Positions 9,571-18,503 of a stretch of 64,000 bases of DNA are shown here, in pieces. The notes below the pieces were generated by a model, which saw only the letters and a list, made by a program, of their open reading frames with translations, was not told the DNA's origin and ran no database searches. The position numbers and the translations under genes were made by a program. Within the stretch, counting starts at the first letter, position 1; every line of letters begins with the position of its first letter. This DNA comes from Streptococcus infantis SPAR10 (lineage in GTDB: Bacteria; Bacillota; Bacilli; Lactobacillales; Streptococcaceae). The DNA lies in NCBI RefSeq assembly GCF_000279535.1, contig NZ_ALCH01000004.1:69501-133500 (forward strand), given 5' to 3'.

Positions 9571-10578
9571 ATGAACACAGATGATACAGTAACAATTTAT
9601 GACGTTGCCCGAGAAGCAGGAGTTTCAATGGCAACTGTCAGTCGTGTAGTCAATGGCAACAAGAATGTCAAAGAAAACACTCGTAAGAAAGTTCTAGAGG
9701 TGATTGATCGCCTAGACTATCGTCCAAATGCAGTAGCTCGTGGCTTGGCAAGCAAACGAACAACAACTGTTGGGGTTGTCATCCCAGATATCACTAACAC
9801 GTATTTTGCTGCGCTAGCAAAAGGAATTGATGATATTGCAGAGATGTACAAATATAACATCGTCCTTGCCAATAGTGATGAGGATGATGAAAAAGAAGTG
9901 GCAGTTGTAAATACACTCTTTTCAAAACAAGTTGATGGTATTATCTTTATGGGCTATCACTTAACAGAGAAAATTCGCTCAGAGTTTTCACGTTCACGTA
10001 CCCCTGTAGTTCTTGCAGGAACAGTGGATGTAGAACACCAGCTTCCAAGTGTTAATATTGACTATAAGAATGCTACTGCGGATGCTGTTCGCCATTTGTT
10101 GAAGCGTAACAAAAAAATTGCCTTTGTGAGTGGCCCGTTGGTAGATGATATTAACGGTAAAATTCGCTTGGTTGGCTACAAAGAAGCTTTGAAAGCAGCA
10201 GGAGTCAACTATAGTGAAGGACTTGTATTTGAATCTAAATATCGCTATGATGATGGTTATGCTCTGGCAGAGCGCTTAGTTTCTTCAAAAGCAACTGCAG
10301 CGATTGTGACTGGTGATGAATTGGCAGCTGGTCTCTTGAACGGCTTGGCTGATCATGGAGTTTCAGTACCAGAAGACTTTGAAATCATTACGAGTGATGA
10401 TTCTCAAATCGCACGCTTTACTCGACCAAGCCTTACAACTATCGCACAACCCTTGTATGACTTAGGTGCGATTAGTATGCGTATGTTGACTAAAATTATG
10501 CATAAAGAGGAATTAGAAGAACGTGAAGTCCTCCTACCTCATGGTTTGACAGAGCGCAAATCAACTCGCAAAAAGTAA
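9571..10578 (+). CDS. ccpA: Catabolite control protein A (LacI family)
   Basis: A 335-residue regulator that binds cre sites with HPr-Ser-P to control carbon catabolite repression. The N-terminal helix-turn-helix (TIYDVAREAGVSMATVSRVV) and hinge helix (RPNAVARGLASKR) are typical, followed by a periplasmic-binding-protein-like core. The length matches streptococcal CcpA. ATG follows AGAAAGGAAACG. It has its own promoter with a cre-like site and a bidirectional terminator, so it is monocistronic. A putative target, the lev PTS promoter, lies at about 58.6 kb in this window. Its neighbours (asparaginase, HAD/MazG, Usp) are the same as in pneumococcus as I recall. Confidence 0.96.
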   Translation: MNTDDTVTIYDVAREAGVSMATVSRVVNGNKNVKENTRKKVLEVIDRLDYRPNAVARGLASKRTTTVGVVIPDITNTYFAALAKGIDDIAEMYKYNIVLANSDEDDEKEVAVVNTLFSKQVDGIIFMGYHLTEKIRSEFSRSRTPVVLAGTVDVEHQLPSVNIDYKNATADAVRHLLKRNKKIAFVSGPLVDDINGKIRLVGYKEALKAAGVNYSEGLVFESKYRYDDGYALAERLVSSKATAAIVTGDELAAGLLNGLADHGVSVPEDFEIITSDDSQIARFTRPSLTTIAQPLYDLGAISMRMLTKIMHKEELEEREVLLPHGLTERKSTRKK

Positions 10579-10580
10579 TA

Positions 10581-10616
10581 AAAAAACCAGGAATCTAGCT
10601 GATTTCCTGGTTTTTT
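10581..10616. terminator. Bidirectional terminator between ccpA and ansA
   Basis: AAAAAACCAGGAA pairs with TTCCTGGTTTTTT (one bulged base near the loop), with A-tract and T-tract on opposite sides. It serves both convergent genes. Confidence 0.88.
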
Positions 10617-10617
10617 A

Positions 10618-11580
10618 TTATCCTTCCATATATGTTTGGAGTTGTTCGCCCTTAAGTCCAGCATTGATTGCGATAAGAAGCTTCAGTCGTGCTTTTTGAG
10701 CGTTTAGTTCTTTAACAAAATATACACCATCATTCTGAAGACAAACACCACCGCCTTCGTAGGCGTAAACAGGTTCTGCAATCCCATTGAAACAACGTGA
10801 GACTAGTGCAATAGGAAGTCCTGCTTGACTGAGAGACTTTAATTTTTCAGCTGTTTCCTTTGGTACATTTCCAGCGCCAAAAGCCTGAATAATTAATCCA
10901 TCTAGTTGGTCAACAGGAAGTAAATCGAGAAGTTCATCGGTCATGCCCGCATAAACAGGGATAATAGGGACCAACCCTTGAATGCTCTCAAGGTCAAAAC
11001 GAACACGAGGTTCTGCCGTTTTGAAGTAGAGAATTTCCTGCTTCATAATGAGCCCGAGTGGTCCATGAGTTGGTGTTTGAAAGGTACTAACGTTAGTAGT
11101 ATGCGTTTTTGTGACATATTTGGCGGCGTGAATTTCATCGTTCATAACGACCAACACACCCTTATCTGCAGCCTTGTCATCACTCGCAACGCGTAAGGCG
11201 CTAAGATAGTTGTAGACGCCATCGCTTCCCAGTTCATTGGAGCTTCTCATGGCACCTGTCAGGACGATGGGTATATGAGGTACTTCCATGGTGTCGAGGA
11301 AATAAGCCGTTTCTTCTAGTGTATCTGTCCCATGTGTAATGACAACACCATCATAGGACGATGCCTCTTGTTTAATCTTTTTGTAGAGAGCCAACATATG
11401 CTTAGGCTTGATGTATGGGCTGGGCAAATTTAAAAAATCCAAGGAATGGACTTCGATACCTTCGAGAGGATTAGAGATATGATTCATAGGGTTATCAGCA
11501 CTAGTCCTTACAGCTCCAGATTCATCTGCCTGCATGGAGATAGTGCCACCAGTATGTAAAACAAGGATTTTCTTAGTCAT
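10618..11580 (-). CDS. ansA: Type I L-asparaginase
   Basis: A 320-residue cytoplasmic enzyme that hydrolyses asparagine to aspartate and ammonia. Both catalytic threonine motifs are present: LHTGGTIS near residues 9-15 and THGTDTLEETA near 85-95. No signal peptide, which fits the type I (AnsA) class. It lies between ccpA and a divergent HAD-family gene, with overlapping divergent -10 elements in the 65-bp gap. No partner transporter is nearby. Confidence 0.93.
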   Translation of the reverse strand: MTKKILVLHTGGTISMQADESGAVRTSADNPMNHISNPLEGIEVHSLDFLNLPSPYIKPKHMLALYKKIKQEASSYDGVVITHGTDTLEETAYFLDTMEVPHIPIVLTGAMRSSNELGSDGVYNYLSALRVASDDKAADKGVLVVMNDEIHAAKYVTKTHTTNVSTFQTPTHGPLGLIMKQEILYFKTAEPRVRFDLESIQGLVPIIPVYAGMTDELLDLLPVDQLDGLIIQAFGAGNVPKETAEKLKSLSQAGLPIALVSRCFNGIAEPVYAYEGGGVCLQNDGVYFVKELNAQKARLKLLIAINAGLKGEQLQTYMEG

Positions 11581-11604
11581 GATTCACTCACTTTTTCTGA
11601 AATG

Positions 11605-11623
11605 TGGTATAATCATTGTATCA
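11605..11623. promoter_or_regulatory. Overlapping divergent promoters for ansA and the HAD/MazG gene
   Basis: On the plus strand TGGTATAAT (11605-11613) is an extended -10. On the minus strand the next bases read TGATACAAT (reverse complement of 11615-11623), also an extended -10. The two start points would nearly coincide, so transcription in the two directions probably competes. Confidence 0.6.
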
Positions 11624-11645
11624 TAAAAGAAAGGAATGAGATAGA

Positions 11646-13037
11646 ATGGAAGTCAAAGCTGTGTTTTTTGATATTGATGGAACGCTTGTAAATGACAGTA
11701 AGAGTGTTTTGAAGTCCACAAAGGAAGCTATCAAGATTGTGAAAGAACAAGGGGTGCTTGTTGGGGTAGCAACAGGGCGAGGACCTTTTTTTGTTAAGGA
11801 TTTGATGGATGATTTGGACCTGGATTTTGCAGTGACCTACAATGGCCAATATATCTTTAACAAAGATCGTGTTCTTTTTGCAAGCCCTATTGATAAGAGA
11901 AGCCTCAGACAAATCATCTCTTATGCTAAGAAAAATCGAAAAGAGATTGCCATGGGAACGCGACAAGACGTTGTCGGTTCTCGGATTATGTCTTTTGGGC
12001 TCAGTCCTCTTTCACAGCTAGTTAGTCGATTTGTACCTAAATTTTTGACTCGTACTGTTAGTCATTCCTTTAATCGTATGGTCAGTAAGGCCCTTCCTCA
12101 GAAGGAAGATGATTTGTTGGACTTAATCAACCAACCAATCTATCAGGTGCTTATGTTGATGACGCCTGAGGAGACAAACCATGCTGCTGAAGCGTTAAAT
12201 CATTTGAAATTTACCAGAAGTAATCCATTTGCGGCCGATATTATCAATCAAGAAAATTCTAAGTTAGAGGGTATCCGTCGTGTCGGGAAAGAGTATGGTT
12301 TTGAACTCAATCAAGTCATGGCCTTTGGGGACTCGGATAATGACTTGGAAATGTTGGCTGGTGTTGGTATGTCTGTTGCCATGGGAAATGGTAGTAGCAG
12401 TGTAAAAGAAGTTGCTAAGCATATTACTGCCAGCAACCAAAATGATGGGATTCACAAGGCTTTGGAATATTTTGGAGTCTTGGCTTCTGAAAAAGTCTTT
12501 GTCAGTCGTGACTATCATTTCAACAAGGTTAAGACCTTCCATCGTATGATGGATGAGCGAACTCAAGAAGAACCTATAGCTTGGGATTTAGAAGGGGCGA
12601 CCCACCGTGCTGGCTTTAAGATTGAAGAGTTAGTTGAATTTGTCCGTGCTGCAAGCACTTCTGAAGAGGAATTCCAACAAGCTGTGCATGATTTACACCA
12701 AGCACTTGATATAGCTGCCGAAAAAGTATCTCAGTCAACACCAGCTGAGAAAACCCTCGTTGGTCAAGTGGATGCTTTGATTGACACGCTCTACTTTACT
12801 TATGGAAGTTTCGTTTTAATGGGGGTAGACCCAGAGAGAATCTTTGAGATTGTCCATCAAGCAAACATGGGTAAAATCTTCCCAGATGGTAAGGCTCATT
12901 TTGATCCAGTAACCCACAAAATCTTGAAACCAGATAACTGGAAAGAAAAGTACGCTCCAGAGCCTGCAATAAAAAAGGAAATAGAGCGCCAAATCAAGGC
13001 TTATGAACGTCATAAGGAAAGAGAAAACCAAAAATAA
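11646..13037 (+). CDS. Cof-type HAD hydrolase fused to a MazG/PRA-PH-like domain
   Basis: 463 residues. The first ~270 form a Cof-type (HAD IIB) phosphatase: FFDIDGTL with Asp9 and Asp11, and GDSDNDLEM near residue 228. The extra C-terminal ~180 residues contain KIEELVEF and DALIDTLYF, with a MazG/phosphoribosyl-ATP-pyrophosphohydrolase-like spacing of acidic residues, then ANMGKIFPDG. This suggests a two-step nucleotide- or phosphometabolite-cleaning enzyme in which pyrophosphohydrolase and phosphatase act in turn; the substrate is unknown. AGAAAGGAATGAG precedes the start. It ends in a terminator shared with the convergent uspA gene. The HAD part is certain; the fused domain call is from motif pattern. 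Confidence 0.85.
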   Translation: MEVKAVFFDIDGTLVNDSKSVLKSTKEAIKIVKEQGVLVGVATGRGPFFVKDLMDDLDLDFAVTYNGQYIFNKDRVLFASPIDKRSLRQIISYAKKNRKEIAMGTRQDVVGSRIMSFGLSPLSQLVSRFVPKFLTRTVSHSFNRMVSKALPQKEDDLLDLINQPIYQVLMLMTPEETNHAAEALNHLKFTRSNPFAADIINQENSKLEGIRRVGKEYGFELNQVMAFGDSDNDLEMLAGVGMSVAMGNGSSSVKEVAKHITASNQNDGIHKALEYFGVLASEKVFVSRDYHFNKVKTFHRMMDERTQEEPIAWDLEGATHRAGFKIEELVEFVRAASTSEEEFQQAVHDLHQALDIAAEKVSQSTPAEKTLVGQVDALIDTLYFTYGSFVLMGVDPERIFEIVHQANMGKIFPDGKAHFDPVTHKILKPDNWKEKYAPEPAIKKEIERQIKAYERHKERENQK

Positions 13038-13068
13038 AAGGAGCAGATGCTCCTTTTATTTTTGGTTT
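13025..13068. terminator. Long bidirectional terminator overlapping two convergent gene ends
   Basis: A perfect 21-bp inverted repeat (13025-13045 with 13048-13068) around a GA centre, with A- and T-rich outer arms. It covers the stop codon of the HAD/MazG gene and reaches the stop of the universal stress gene. Confidence 0.9.
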
Positions 13069-13519
13069 ATAAAGTTTTATCCTTGTCTCGAACGACGAGA
13101 AGGTCAACGCTTGTATGGCGTAGGATATATTCTGATGAAGATCCGACAAGCAAACGTTCGAAGGCGTTAAGCCCTGTTGCACCAACCAAAATCAAATCAA
13201 CATGTTCTTGTTCAGGAATTGTTTTGGCCAAAAGAGTTTTAGGATTTCCCATTTCGATGACAACTTGAATATCTGTAAGACCAGCATCTCGTGCACGTTT
13301 TTCATATTCTGCCATCAAGTCTTGGGCTTCAACTTGTAACTCTTCATAAACTTCAGCATCGAAAGTTGAAATGCTTTGAAGAGCACGAGTGTCAATGACA
13401 TGCGCAATGGTTAATTTAGCCTGGTTACGCACTGCTGATTGAACTCCTTTGACAAAAGCCAAATCAGCTTCTTTAGAACCGTCGACTGCTACCATGATGT
13501 TTTCGTAACGTTGTGTCAT
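13067..13519 (-). CDS. Universal stress protein UspA family
   Basis: A 150-residue cytoplasmic protein with the UspA pattern: MVAVDGSKEADLAF near the start, and the ATP-binding GxxGxNAFERLLVGSSSEYIL region near the end (GATGLNAFERLLVGSSS). The start is MTQRYENI at 13519 because GAGGAGG lies 6-12 nt before it; a longer in-frame extension upstream lacks such a site. Monocistronic, convergent with the HAD/MazG gene. Its role is presumably nucleotide-dependent stress adaptation; details are unknown. Confidence 0.9.
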   Translation of the reverse strand: MTQRYENIMVAVDGSKEADLAFVKGVQSAVRNQAKLTIAHVIDTRALQSISTFDAEVYEELQVEAQDLMAEYEKRARDAGLTDIQVVIEMGNPKTLLAKTIPEQEHVDLILVGATGLNAFERLLVGSSSEYILRHTSVDLLVVRDKDKTL

Positions 13520-13609
13520 AGCAAAAACCTCCTCATTTCTTATCACCTTCATTGTAATCCTTTTCACTAAAAAAGTAAAGTAAAACATGATAGCAAAAAA
13601 AGAGACTTT

Positions 13610-13637
13610 TTGACTTTGGTTTTGAGAGTGTTATAAT
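13610..13637 (+). promoter_or_regulatory. Promoter of the metallophosphoesterase gene
   Basis: TTGACT (13610-13615), 16-bp spacer, TATAAT (13632-13637) with an upstream TG giving an extended -10. The start codon follows about 28 bp downstream with a GAGGGGAT ribosome site. Confidence 0.8.
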
Positions 13638-13664
13638 TAAATGTGAGAAACAAGAGGGGATCAT

Positions 13665-14504
13665 ATGACAAAAATTGCGGTACTTTCAGATATCCATGGA
13701 AATACAAGAGCGCTGGAAGCTGTTTTAGCAGATGCAAAGAAGGCAGATGCTGAGGAATATTGGCTTTTGGGAGATATTCTCATGCCTGGGACAGGACGAA
13801 AAAATATTCTCAGACGATTAGAGGACTTGCCGATTACGGTTCGAGTTCTGGGAAATTGGGAAGAGAGTTTATGGCGAGCTGCTCATCGAAAATTAGATAC
13901 AAGTAGACCTAGCCATCGTTACCTCTTGCGCCAATGTCAGTATATTATGGAAGAAATCAGTCTAGATGATATTGAAGCTCTACAGGCATTTCCCCTGCAC
14001 ACACACCGCCAGTTTGGAAATCTGAAGTTAGGGATAAGCCATCATTTGCCGGATAAAAATTGGGGAAGAGAACTGATCCATCTTGGCAAGCAGGAGGATT
14101 TTGACCGTTTGGTAACCAATCCTGACTGTGATATTGCGATTTATGGGCATATTCACCAGCAATTTCTTCGCTATGGGAGCGAGGGACAACTCATTTTAAA
14201 TCCAGGCTCAATTGGACAACCCTTCTTTTTATCTGCAAGTCTACGTGAGGATTTGCGGGCGCAATATATGATTTTGGATTTTGATAACAAAGGTTTGAAG
14301 GATATAGATTTTCGTCGTGTTGATTACGATGTTGAGTCAGAATTACAATTGGCTAGAGATTTGAAATTGCCCTACTATGAGGTATACTATGAAAGCTTAG
14401 TCAATGGAATTCACCATACCCATAATCAGGACTTGTTGCACGAAATCGCTCAGAGTCAAGGACATGATGTTGAATTGGATGACTGGCTTAGTAGTAACCT
14501 TTGA
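13665..14504 (+). CDS. Calcineurin-like metallophosphoesterase
   Basis: A 279-residue cytoplasmic protein with all expected metal-binding motifs in order: LSDIHGN (Asp9, His11), LLGDI, LGNWE, GISHH and YGHIHQQ. Family members hydrolyse phosphodiesters or protein phosphates with two metal ions; the YfcE/Mre11-like fold does not define the substrate. The length is typical of the streptococcal homologues. It ends inside the promoter of the next gene (TTGACA at 14501-14506 overlaps its stop codon). Confidence 0.85.
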   Translation: MTKIAVLSDIHGNTRALEAVLADAKKADAEEYWLLGDILMPGTGRKNILRRLEDLPITVRVLGNWEESLWRAAHRKLDTSRPSHRYLLRQCQYIMEEISLDDIEALQAFPLHTHRQFGNLKLGISHHLPDKNWGRELIHLGKQEDFDRLVTNPDCDIAIYGHIHQQFLRYGSEGQLILNPGSIGQPFFLSASLREDLRAQYMILDFDNKGLKDIDFRRVDYDVESELQLARDLKLPYYEVYYESLVNGIHHTHNQDLLHEIAQSQGHDVELDDWLSSNL

Positions 14505-14528
14505 CATTACAACTCTAGGAGATATAAT
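14501..14528 (+). promoter_or_regulatory. Promoter of the Rrf2-family gene
   Basis: A perfect TTGACA (14501-14506), 16-bp spacer and a perfect TATAAT (14523-14528). The -35 overlaps the end of the phosphoesterase coding region. Confidence 0.85.
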
Positions 14529-14574
14529 AAATATAAGAGAAGAATGAGCATTGTTGATAACAAAGGAGGACTGC

Positions 14575-15012
14575 ATGCAAATTTCAAGCCGATTTACCAT
14601 TGCGACACATATGTTGGTAATCATTGCCCTAAAAGGGAAGGAGAGCAAGGTGACTAGTGATTTTCTAGCTAGTAGTGTTGGAGTCAATCCAGTTATTATC
14701 CGTAAAACCTTGTCCCAACTGAAAAAAGCAGAATTGATTTCCGTCGCGCGTGGAACTGGAGGGGCAGAGATTATCAAAAATCTTGAGGATATTAGTCTTT
14801 TGGATATTTATCAAGCGGTGGAATGCCTTGGAAAGACTGGACAACTCTTTAGTTTCCATGATAATCCTAATCCTGACTGTCCAGTAGGAGCCAATATCCA
14901 TGGGGTTTTAGATGAAAAGTTAGATAAAATTCAAGAAGCCATGGAAGAAGAATTAAGCCAAACTAGTCTGGCCCGAGTAGTGGCGGATGCAGAAGCAAGA
15001 ATAAAAGAATAA
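14575..15012 (+). CDS. Rrf2-family transcriptional regulator
   Basis: A 145-residue protein with the Rrf2 winged-helix N-terminus (SSRFTIATHMLVIIAL, then VNPVIIRKTLSQLKKAELI and GTGGAE) and a helical tail. Only one cysteine is seen (in NPDCPVG), so the Fe-S-binding triple-cysteine of IscR/NsrR is absent; it is more like the YwnA type. The start at 14575 is chosen for AAAGGAGG 4-11 nt upstream; an earlier TTG at 14551 lacks one. It has its own consensus promoter. The target genes are unknown. Confidence 0.87.
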   Translation: MQISSRFTIATHMLVIIALKGKESKVTSDFLASSVGVNPVIIRKTLSQLKKAELISVARGTGGAEIIKNLEDISLLDIYQAVECLGKTGQLFSFHDNPNPDCPVGANIHGVLDEKLDKIQEAMEEELSQTSLARVVADAEARIKE

Positions 15013-15028
15013 ATTTTAAAATAAGGTA

Positions 15029-15075
15029 CACCTGAATTGCTAAGCTGAAAAGCTTGGTTGTTTAGGTGCTTTTTT
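15029..15075 (+). terminator. Terminator after the Rrf2 gene
   Basis: CACCT pairs with AGGTG, with an inner stem AAGCT-GAAA-AGCTT, followed by six T at 15070-15075. Confidence 0.75.
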
Positions 15076-15167
15076 CGTAATTAAATATGCTGGGTGTTAG
15101 CTGAAGTAGCCTGAGAATTTAGCCAGGAATGTGGTTAGATTAGCAAGAGAAAAACTAAAAATCGTGT

Positions 15168-15173
15168 TATAAT
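15168..15173 (+). promoter_or_regulatory. recJ promoter, extended -10
   Basis: TATAAT preceded by TGT at 15165-15167. No good -35 is present at the usual distance. The recJ TTG start is 36 bp further on. Confidence 0.6.
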
Positions 15174-15208
15174 AAATGAATAGAATCGTAAGAAAGAGTG
15201 GATGAATT

Positions 15209-17428
15209 TTGATTATTCCGACTTATAATTGGCAATTTGCACCTCAAGTTGAGGATGCAGATTTTACAAAAATCGCCAAGAAAGCTGGGCTAGGGCCTGA
15301 AGCTGCTCGTCTATTATTTAGCCGTGGTATTAAGGATGAAGATAGTTTGTCTCGTTTTTTGGCACCAAGTCTAGATGATTTACACGATCCCTATCTTCTC
15401 CACGATATGGACAAGGCAGTGAATCGTATTCGTCGTGCTATAGAGCGGGGTGAATTTATTCTTGTTTATGGAGACTACGATGCAGATGGGATGACATCAG
15501 CTTCTATCCTTAAAGAAACATTAGAACAATTAGGAGCCGAGTGTTTAGTCTATCTTCCTAATCGTTTTACAGATGGTTATGGTCCTAATGCCAGTGTCTA
15601 CAAGTACTTCATTGAGCAACAAGGGATATCCTTGATTGTAACCGTAGATAATGGAGTTGCAGGGCATGAAGCTATTGACTTGGCTCAATCTATGGGAGTA
15701 GATGTTATTGTAACGGATCACCATTCTCTACCAGAGGTCTTACCAGATGCTCATGCAATCGTTCATCCGGAGCATCCTGAATCAGACTATCCTTTTAAAC
15801 ATTTGGCGGGTTGTGGAGTCGCTTTTAAACTAGCTTGTGCACTCTTGGAGGAAGTGCAGGTTGAATTACTAGACTTGGTTGCTATTGGGACAATTGCTGA
15901 TATGGTCAGCTTGACAGATGAAAATCGTATCATGGTTCAATATGGTCTAGAAGTTTTACGCAACACCCAACGAATAGGGCTTCAAGAACTATTTGAAATT
16001 GCAGGGATTTCTAGTAGTGACCTTACAGAAGAGACAGTTGGTTTTCAACTAGCTCCTCGTTTGAATGCGCTAGGACGCTTGGATGATCCCAATCCAGCTA
16101 TTGAGTTACTAACTGGCTTTGATGATGAAGAGGTGCGTGAGATTGCCCTCATGATTCAAGATAAAAATGAAGAACGTAAGGAAATCGTTCAAGCCATTTA
16201 TGAAGAAGCTAAAAGCTTGGTAGACCCTAACAAAAGTGTTCAAGTTTTAGCCAAAGAAGGTTGGAATCCAGGAGTGCTTGGGATTGTAGCTGGGCGCTTG
16301 TTGGAAGAATTAGGGCAGACAGTTATTGTTCTGAATATTGAAGATGGCCGTGCCAAGGGAAGTGCTCGAAGTATTGAAGCAGTCGATATCTTTGAAGCCT
16401 TGAATCCGCATCGGGAACTTTTTATCGCCTTTGGTGGGCATGCAGGCGCTGCAGGTATGACACTTGAAGCGGAACAGCTAGACGCCTTATCGGAAATTTT
16501 AGAAACCTATGTAAAAGACAAAGGGATAGATGCCAAGGGCAAGAATACATTATATCTAGATGAAGAATTAGATTTGGAAAGCCTAAGTTTAGAGACGGTT
16601 AAAAGCTTTGAACGATTAGCTCCTTTTGGAATGGATAACCAAAAACCTGTTTTTTATATTCGAGATTTTCAAGTTGAAATTGCTCGTTCTATGGGAGCGG
16701 GAGACAGTCATCTGAAATTGAAGATTTCCAAAGGGATCGCGAGCTTTGAGGTAGTAGCTTTTGGTCAAGGATCAAAGGCTACAGAGTTTTCTCAGGTAAA
16801 ACAACTGGAATTGGCAGTTACCCTTTCTGTTAACCAATGGAATGGGCAAACAACCCTCCAGTTGATGATGGTAGATGCCCGTGTGGACGGTGTTCAACTT
16901 TTTAACATCCGTAGTAAGAGTGTAGAGCTACCAGAGGGAGTGCCTGTCCTAGATTTTACCAGTGATTTACCAGAAATGCTTTCTAGCCCAGCAATCGTTG
17001 TAAAAAATATTCCCGAGGATCTCAGTCTTCTCAAACAAGTGTTGCAAGAACAGGATTTCTCTGCTATTTACTTTAAAAATGATATCGCTAAAGCATACTA
17101 TTTGACAGGTTATGGTACAAGAGAGCAATTCGCTAAGCTTTACAAGACAATCTACCAGTTCCCAGAATTTGATATTCGTTATAAGCTCAAGGACTTATCA
17201 GCTTATTTGAAGATAGAACAGATCTTGCTAGTCAAAATGATTCAGATTTTTGAAGAACTTGGTTTTGTCACCATTGAAAATGGTGTGATGAGGGTTAATA
17301 AAGATGCGGCTAAACGGGACATCGCTGAAAGTCAGATTTATCAAAATCTCAAACTAACTGTTAAAGATCAAGAAATGATGGCACTTGGAACAGTACAGGA
17401 AATATATGATTTCTTGATGAAAAAATAA
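15209..17428 (+). CDS. recJ: Single-stranded-DNA-specific exonuclease RecJ
   Basis: A 739-residue 5'-3' single-strand exonuclease for recombination and mismatch or base-excision repair. DHH-family motifs are intact: VYGDYDADGMTS, TVDNG, TDHHSLP, then RLNALGRLDDP and the DHHA1 signature FGGHAGAAG. The C-terminal extension (to YDFLMKK) is typical of streptococcal RecJ. It begins at TTG; the product then aligns from the first residue (MIxPTYxWQFAP) with pneumococcal RecJ as I recall it, and AGAAAGAG lies upstream. Followed by a terminator. Confidence 0.95.
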   Translation: MIIPTYNWQFAPQVEDADFTKIAKKAGLGPEAARLLFSRGIKDEDSLSRFLAPSLDDLHDPYLLHDMDKAVNRIRRAIERGEFILVYGDYDADGMTSASILKETLEQLGAECLVYLPNRFTDGYGPNASVYKYFIEQQGISLIVTVDNGVAGHEAIDLAQSMGVDVIVTDHHSLPEVLPDAHAIVHPEHPESDYPFKHLAGCGVAFKLACALLEEVQVELLDLVAIGTIADMVSLTDENRIMVQYGLEVLRNTQRIGLQELFEIAGISSSDLTEETVGFQLAPRLNALGRLDDPNPAIELLTGFDDEEVREIALMIQDKNEERKEIVQAIYEEAKSLVDPNKSVQVLAKEGWNPGVLGIVAGRLLEELGQTVIVLNIEDGRAKGSARSIEAVDIFEALNPHRELFIAFGGHAGAAGMTLEAEQLDALSEILETYVKDKGIDAKGKNTLYLDEELDLESLSLETVKSFERLAPFGMDNQKPVFYIRDFQVEIARSMGAGDSHLKLKISKGIASFEVVAFGQGSKATEFSQVKQLELAVTLSVNQWNGQTTLQLMMVDARVDGVQLFNIRSKSVELPEGVPVLDFTSDLPEMLSSPAIVVKNIPEDLSLLKQVLQEQDFSAIYFKNDIAKAYYLTGYGTREQFAKLYKTIYQFPEFDIRYKLKDLSAYLKIEQILLVKMIQIFEELGFVTIENGVMRVNKDAAKRDIAESQIYQNLKLTVKDQEMMALGTVQEIYDFLMKK

Positions 17429-17432
17429 ATAC

Positions 17433-17467
17433 AAAGAGGCTGAAGTAACCTATTTCAGTCTCTTTTT
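17433..17467 (+). terminator. Terminator after recJ
   Basis: AAAGAGGCTGAA pairs with TTTCAGTCTCTTT (one bulge/mismatch), followed by a T-run. Confidence 0.8.
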
Positions 17468-17508
17468 GTAAGTGATTTTTAACTTTATGTAGTAAAAGTA
17501 TACAGATT

Positions 17509-17525
17509 TGTAACATGACTACAAC
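17509..17525 (+). promoter_or_regulatory. Possible WalR/VicR-type box upstream of the CHAP gene
   Basis: TGTAAC-N5-TACAAC resembles the direct-repeat WalR consensus TGTWAH-N5-TGTWAH with a mismatched second half. WalR controls CHAP-type wall hydrolases in streptococci, so the position is sensible, but the match is imperfect. Confidence 0.3.
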
Positions 17526-17619
17526 ATAAATCTAAAACAACTGACATGTAAATCAGGTATGATTCTCTTATCAACATAAAAATTAAAAATTATCAATAAA
17601 ATTTTAGGAGAAAATTGTT

Positions 17620-18282
17620 ATGAAAAAAACAGTTGCTAAACTGACTCTTGGTTTAACATCTACAGCTATTTTGGCTACAGTTGGTGCTCAGACTGTTAGC
17701 GCAGACTCTTACGTTGTTCGAGATGGTGATTCATTTTTTGGTATTGCTGCTGCAAGTGGTATGGATCCTTATGTGTTGGCGGCAAATAATGGAAAAAGCA
17801 TTTTTGACACCATCCACCCAGGTGATGTGCTAGAAGTGAGTGGTCTAACTCAAGCTAGCTATTCATACAATGCTCCGGCTTATGAAGCAACTAGTACTGT
17901 GAATGGGGTAGCAACTGCTGATGTTGTCGTAAATACTCCTACAAACTACGGAAACTCATATCCTGTTGGTCAGTGTACATGGGGCGTGAAAGAAATGGCT
18001 CCTTGGGCTAGCAACTGGTGGGGAAATGCCAACACTTGGGCAATCTATGCTAGTGCACAAGGTTTTAGGACAGGAACTGTGCCTGTAGTAGGCGCAATCG
18101 CCGTTTGGGACGGTGGTGAATATGGACACGTTGCTTATGTGACAGATGTACAAAGTGAAAATTCTATCCAGGTATTGGAAGCAAACTATGATGGTAGTGG
18201 TACTCAACCAATCGGAAATTACCGTGGATGGTTTAATCCAACAGCTTCAAAAGGTACTGTAAGATACATTTATCCAAACTAA
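17620..18282 (+). CDS. Secreted LysM-CHAP peptidoglycan hydrolase
   Basis: 220 residues. A signal peptide (KK, hydrophobic core, VSA|DS cleavage after Ala28) is followed by one LysM domain (about 31-73, [18 protein letters not shown]) that binds glycan, a short linker, and a CHAP amidase/endopeptidase domain (about 105-220). The catalytic pair is visible: Cys119 in [11 protein letters not shown] and His170 in GHVAYVTDV. It probably acts at the septum or in daughter-cell separation outside the membrane. Monocistronic, with a strong terminator and a 150-bp upstream region carrying a possible WalR site. Closely similar proteins occur across mitis-group streptococci. Confidence 0.92.
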   Translation: MKKTVAKLTLGLTSTAILATVGAQTVSADSYVVRDGDSFFGIAAASGMDPYVLAANNGKSIFDTIHPGDVLEVSGLTQASYSYNAPAYEATSTVNGVATADVVVNTPTNYGNSYPVGQCTWGVKEMAPWASNWWGNANTWAIYASAQGFRTGTVPVVGAIAVWDGGEYGHVAYVTDVQSENSIQVLEANYDGSGTQPIGNYRGWFNPTASKGTVRYIYPN

Positions 18283-18287
18283 AAATA

Positions 18288-18317
18288 AAAAAGATTTAGA
18301 ATTTCTAAATCTTTTTT
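18288..18317 (+). terminator. Terminator after the CHAP gene
   Basis: AAAGATTTAG pairs with CTAAATCTTT around AATTT, followed by a T-run ending near 18317. Confidence 0.85.
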
Positions 18318-18379
18318 TATTTCTGAGTAACTTCCTTTATCAGTGGTGAATGAACTCTAGCTAAAATCCTATCTTCATT

Positions 18380-18407
18380 TTGAAAATTAGTAAAAAAATG
18401 GTATAAT
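18380..18407 (+). promoter_or_regulatory. rnjB promoter
   Basis: TTGAAA (18380-18385), 16-bp spacer and TATAAT (18402-18407) with an upstream TGG (extended -10). The leader is about 90 nt and contains a small AGAGT/ACTCT hairpin, long enough for post-transcriptional control. Confidence 0.8.
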
Positions 18408-18503
18408 GAGAGGAAAAGATTCGGATAAAAGTAAATTGAACTTTTAAAAAAAGAGAGTTGTGAAGACTCTACAAACACGTTATAGTAATGCTTCGGAGGG
18501 AAA

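Noticed and set aside
17509..17525. Firm WalR box call upstream of the CHAP gene
   Set aside because: The second half-site does not match the consensus; kept only as a low-confidence feature.
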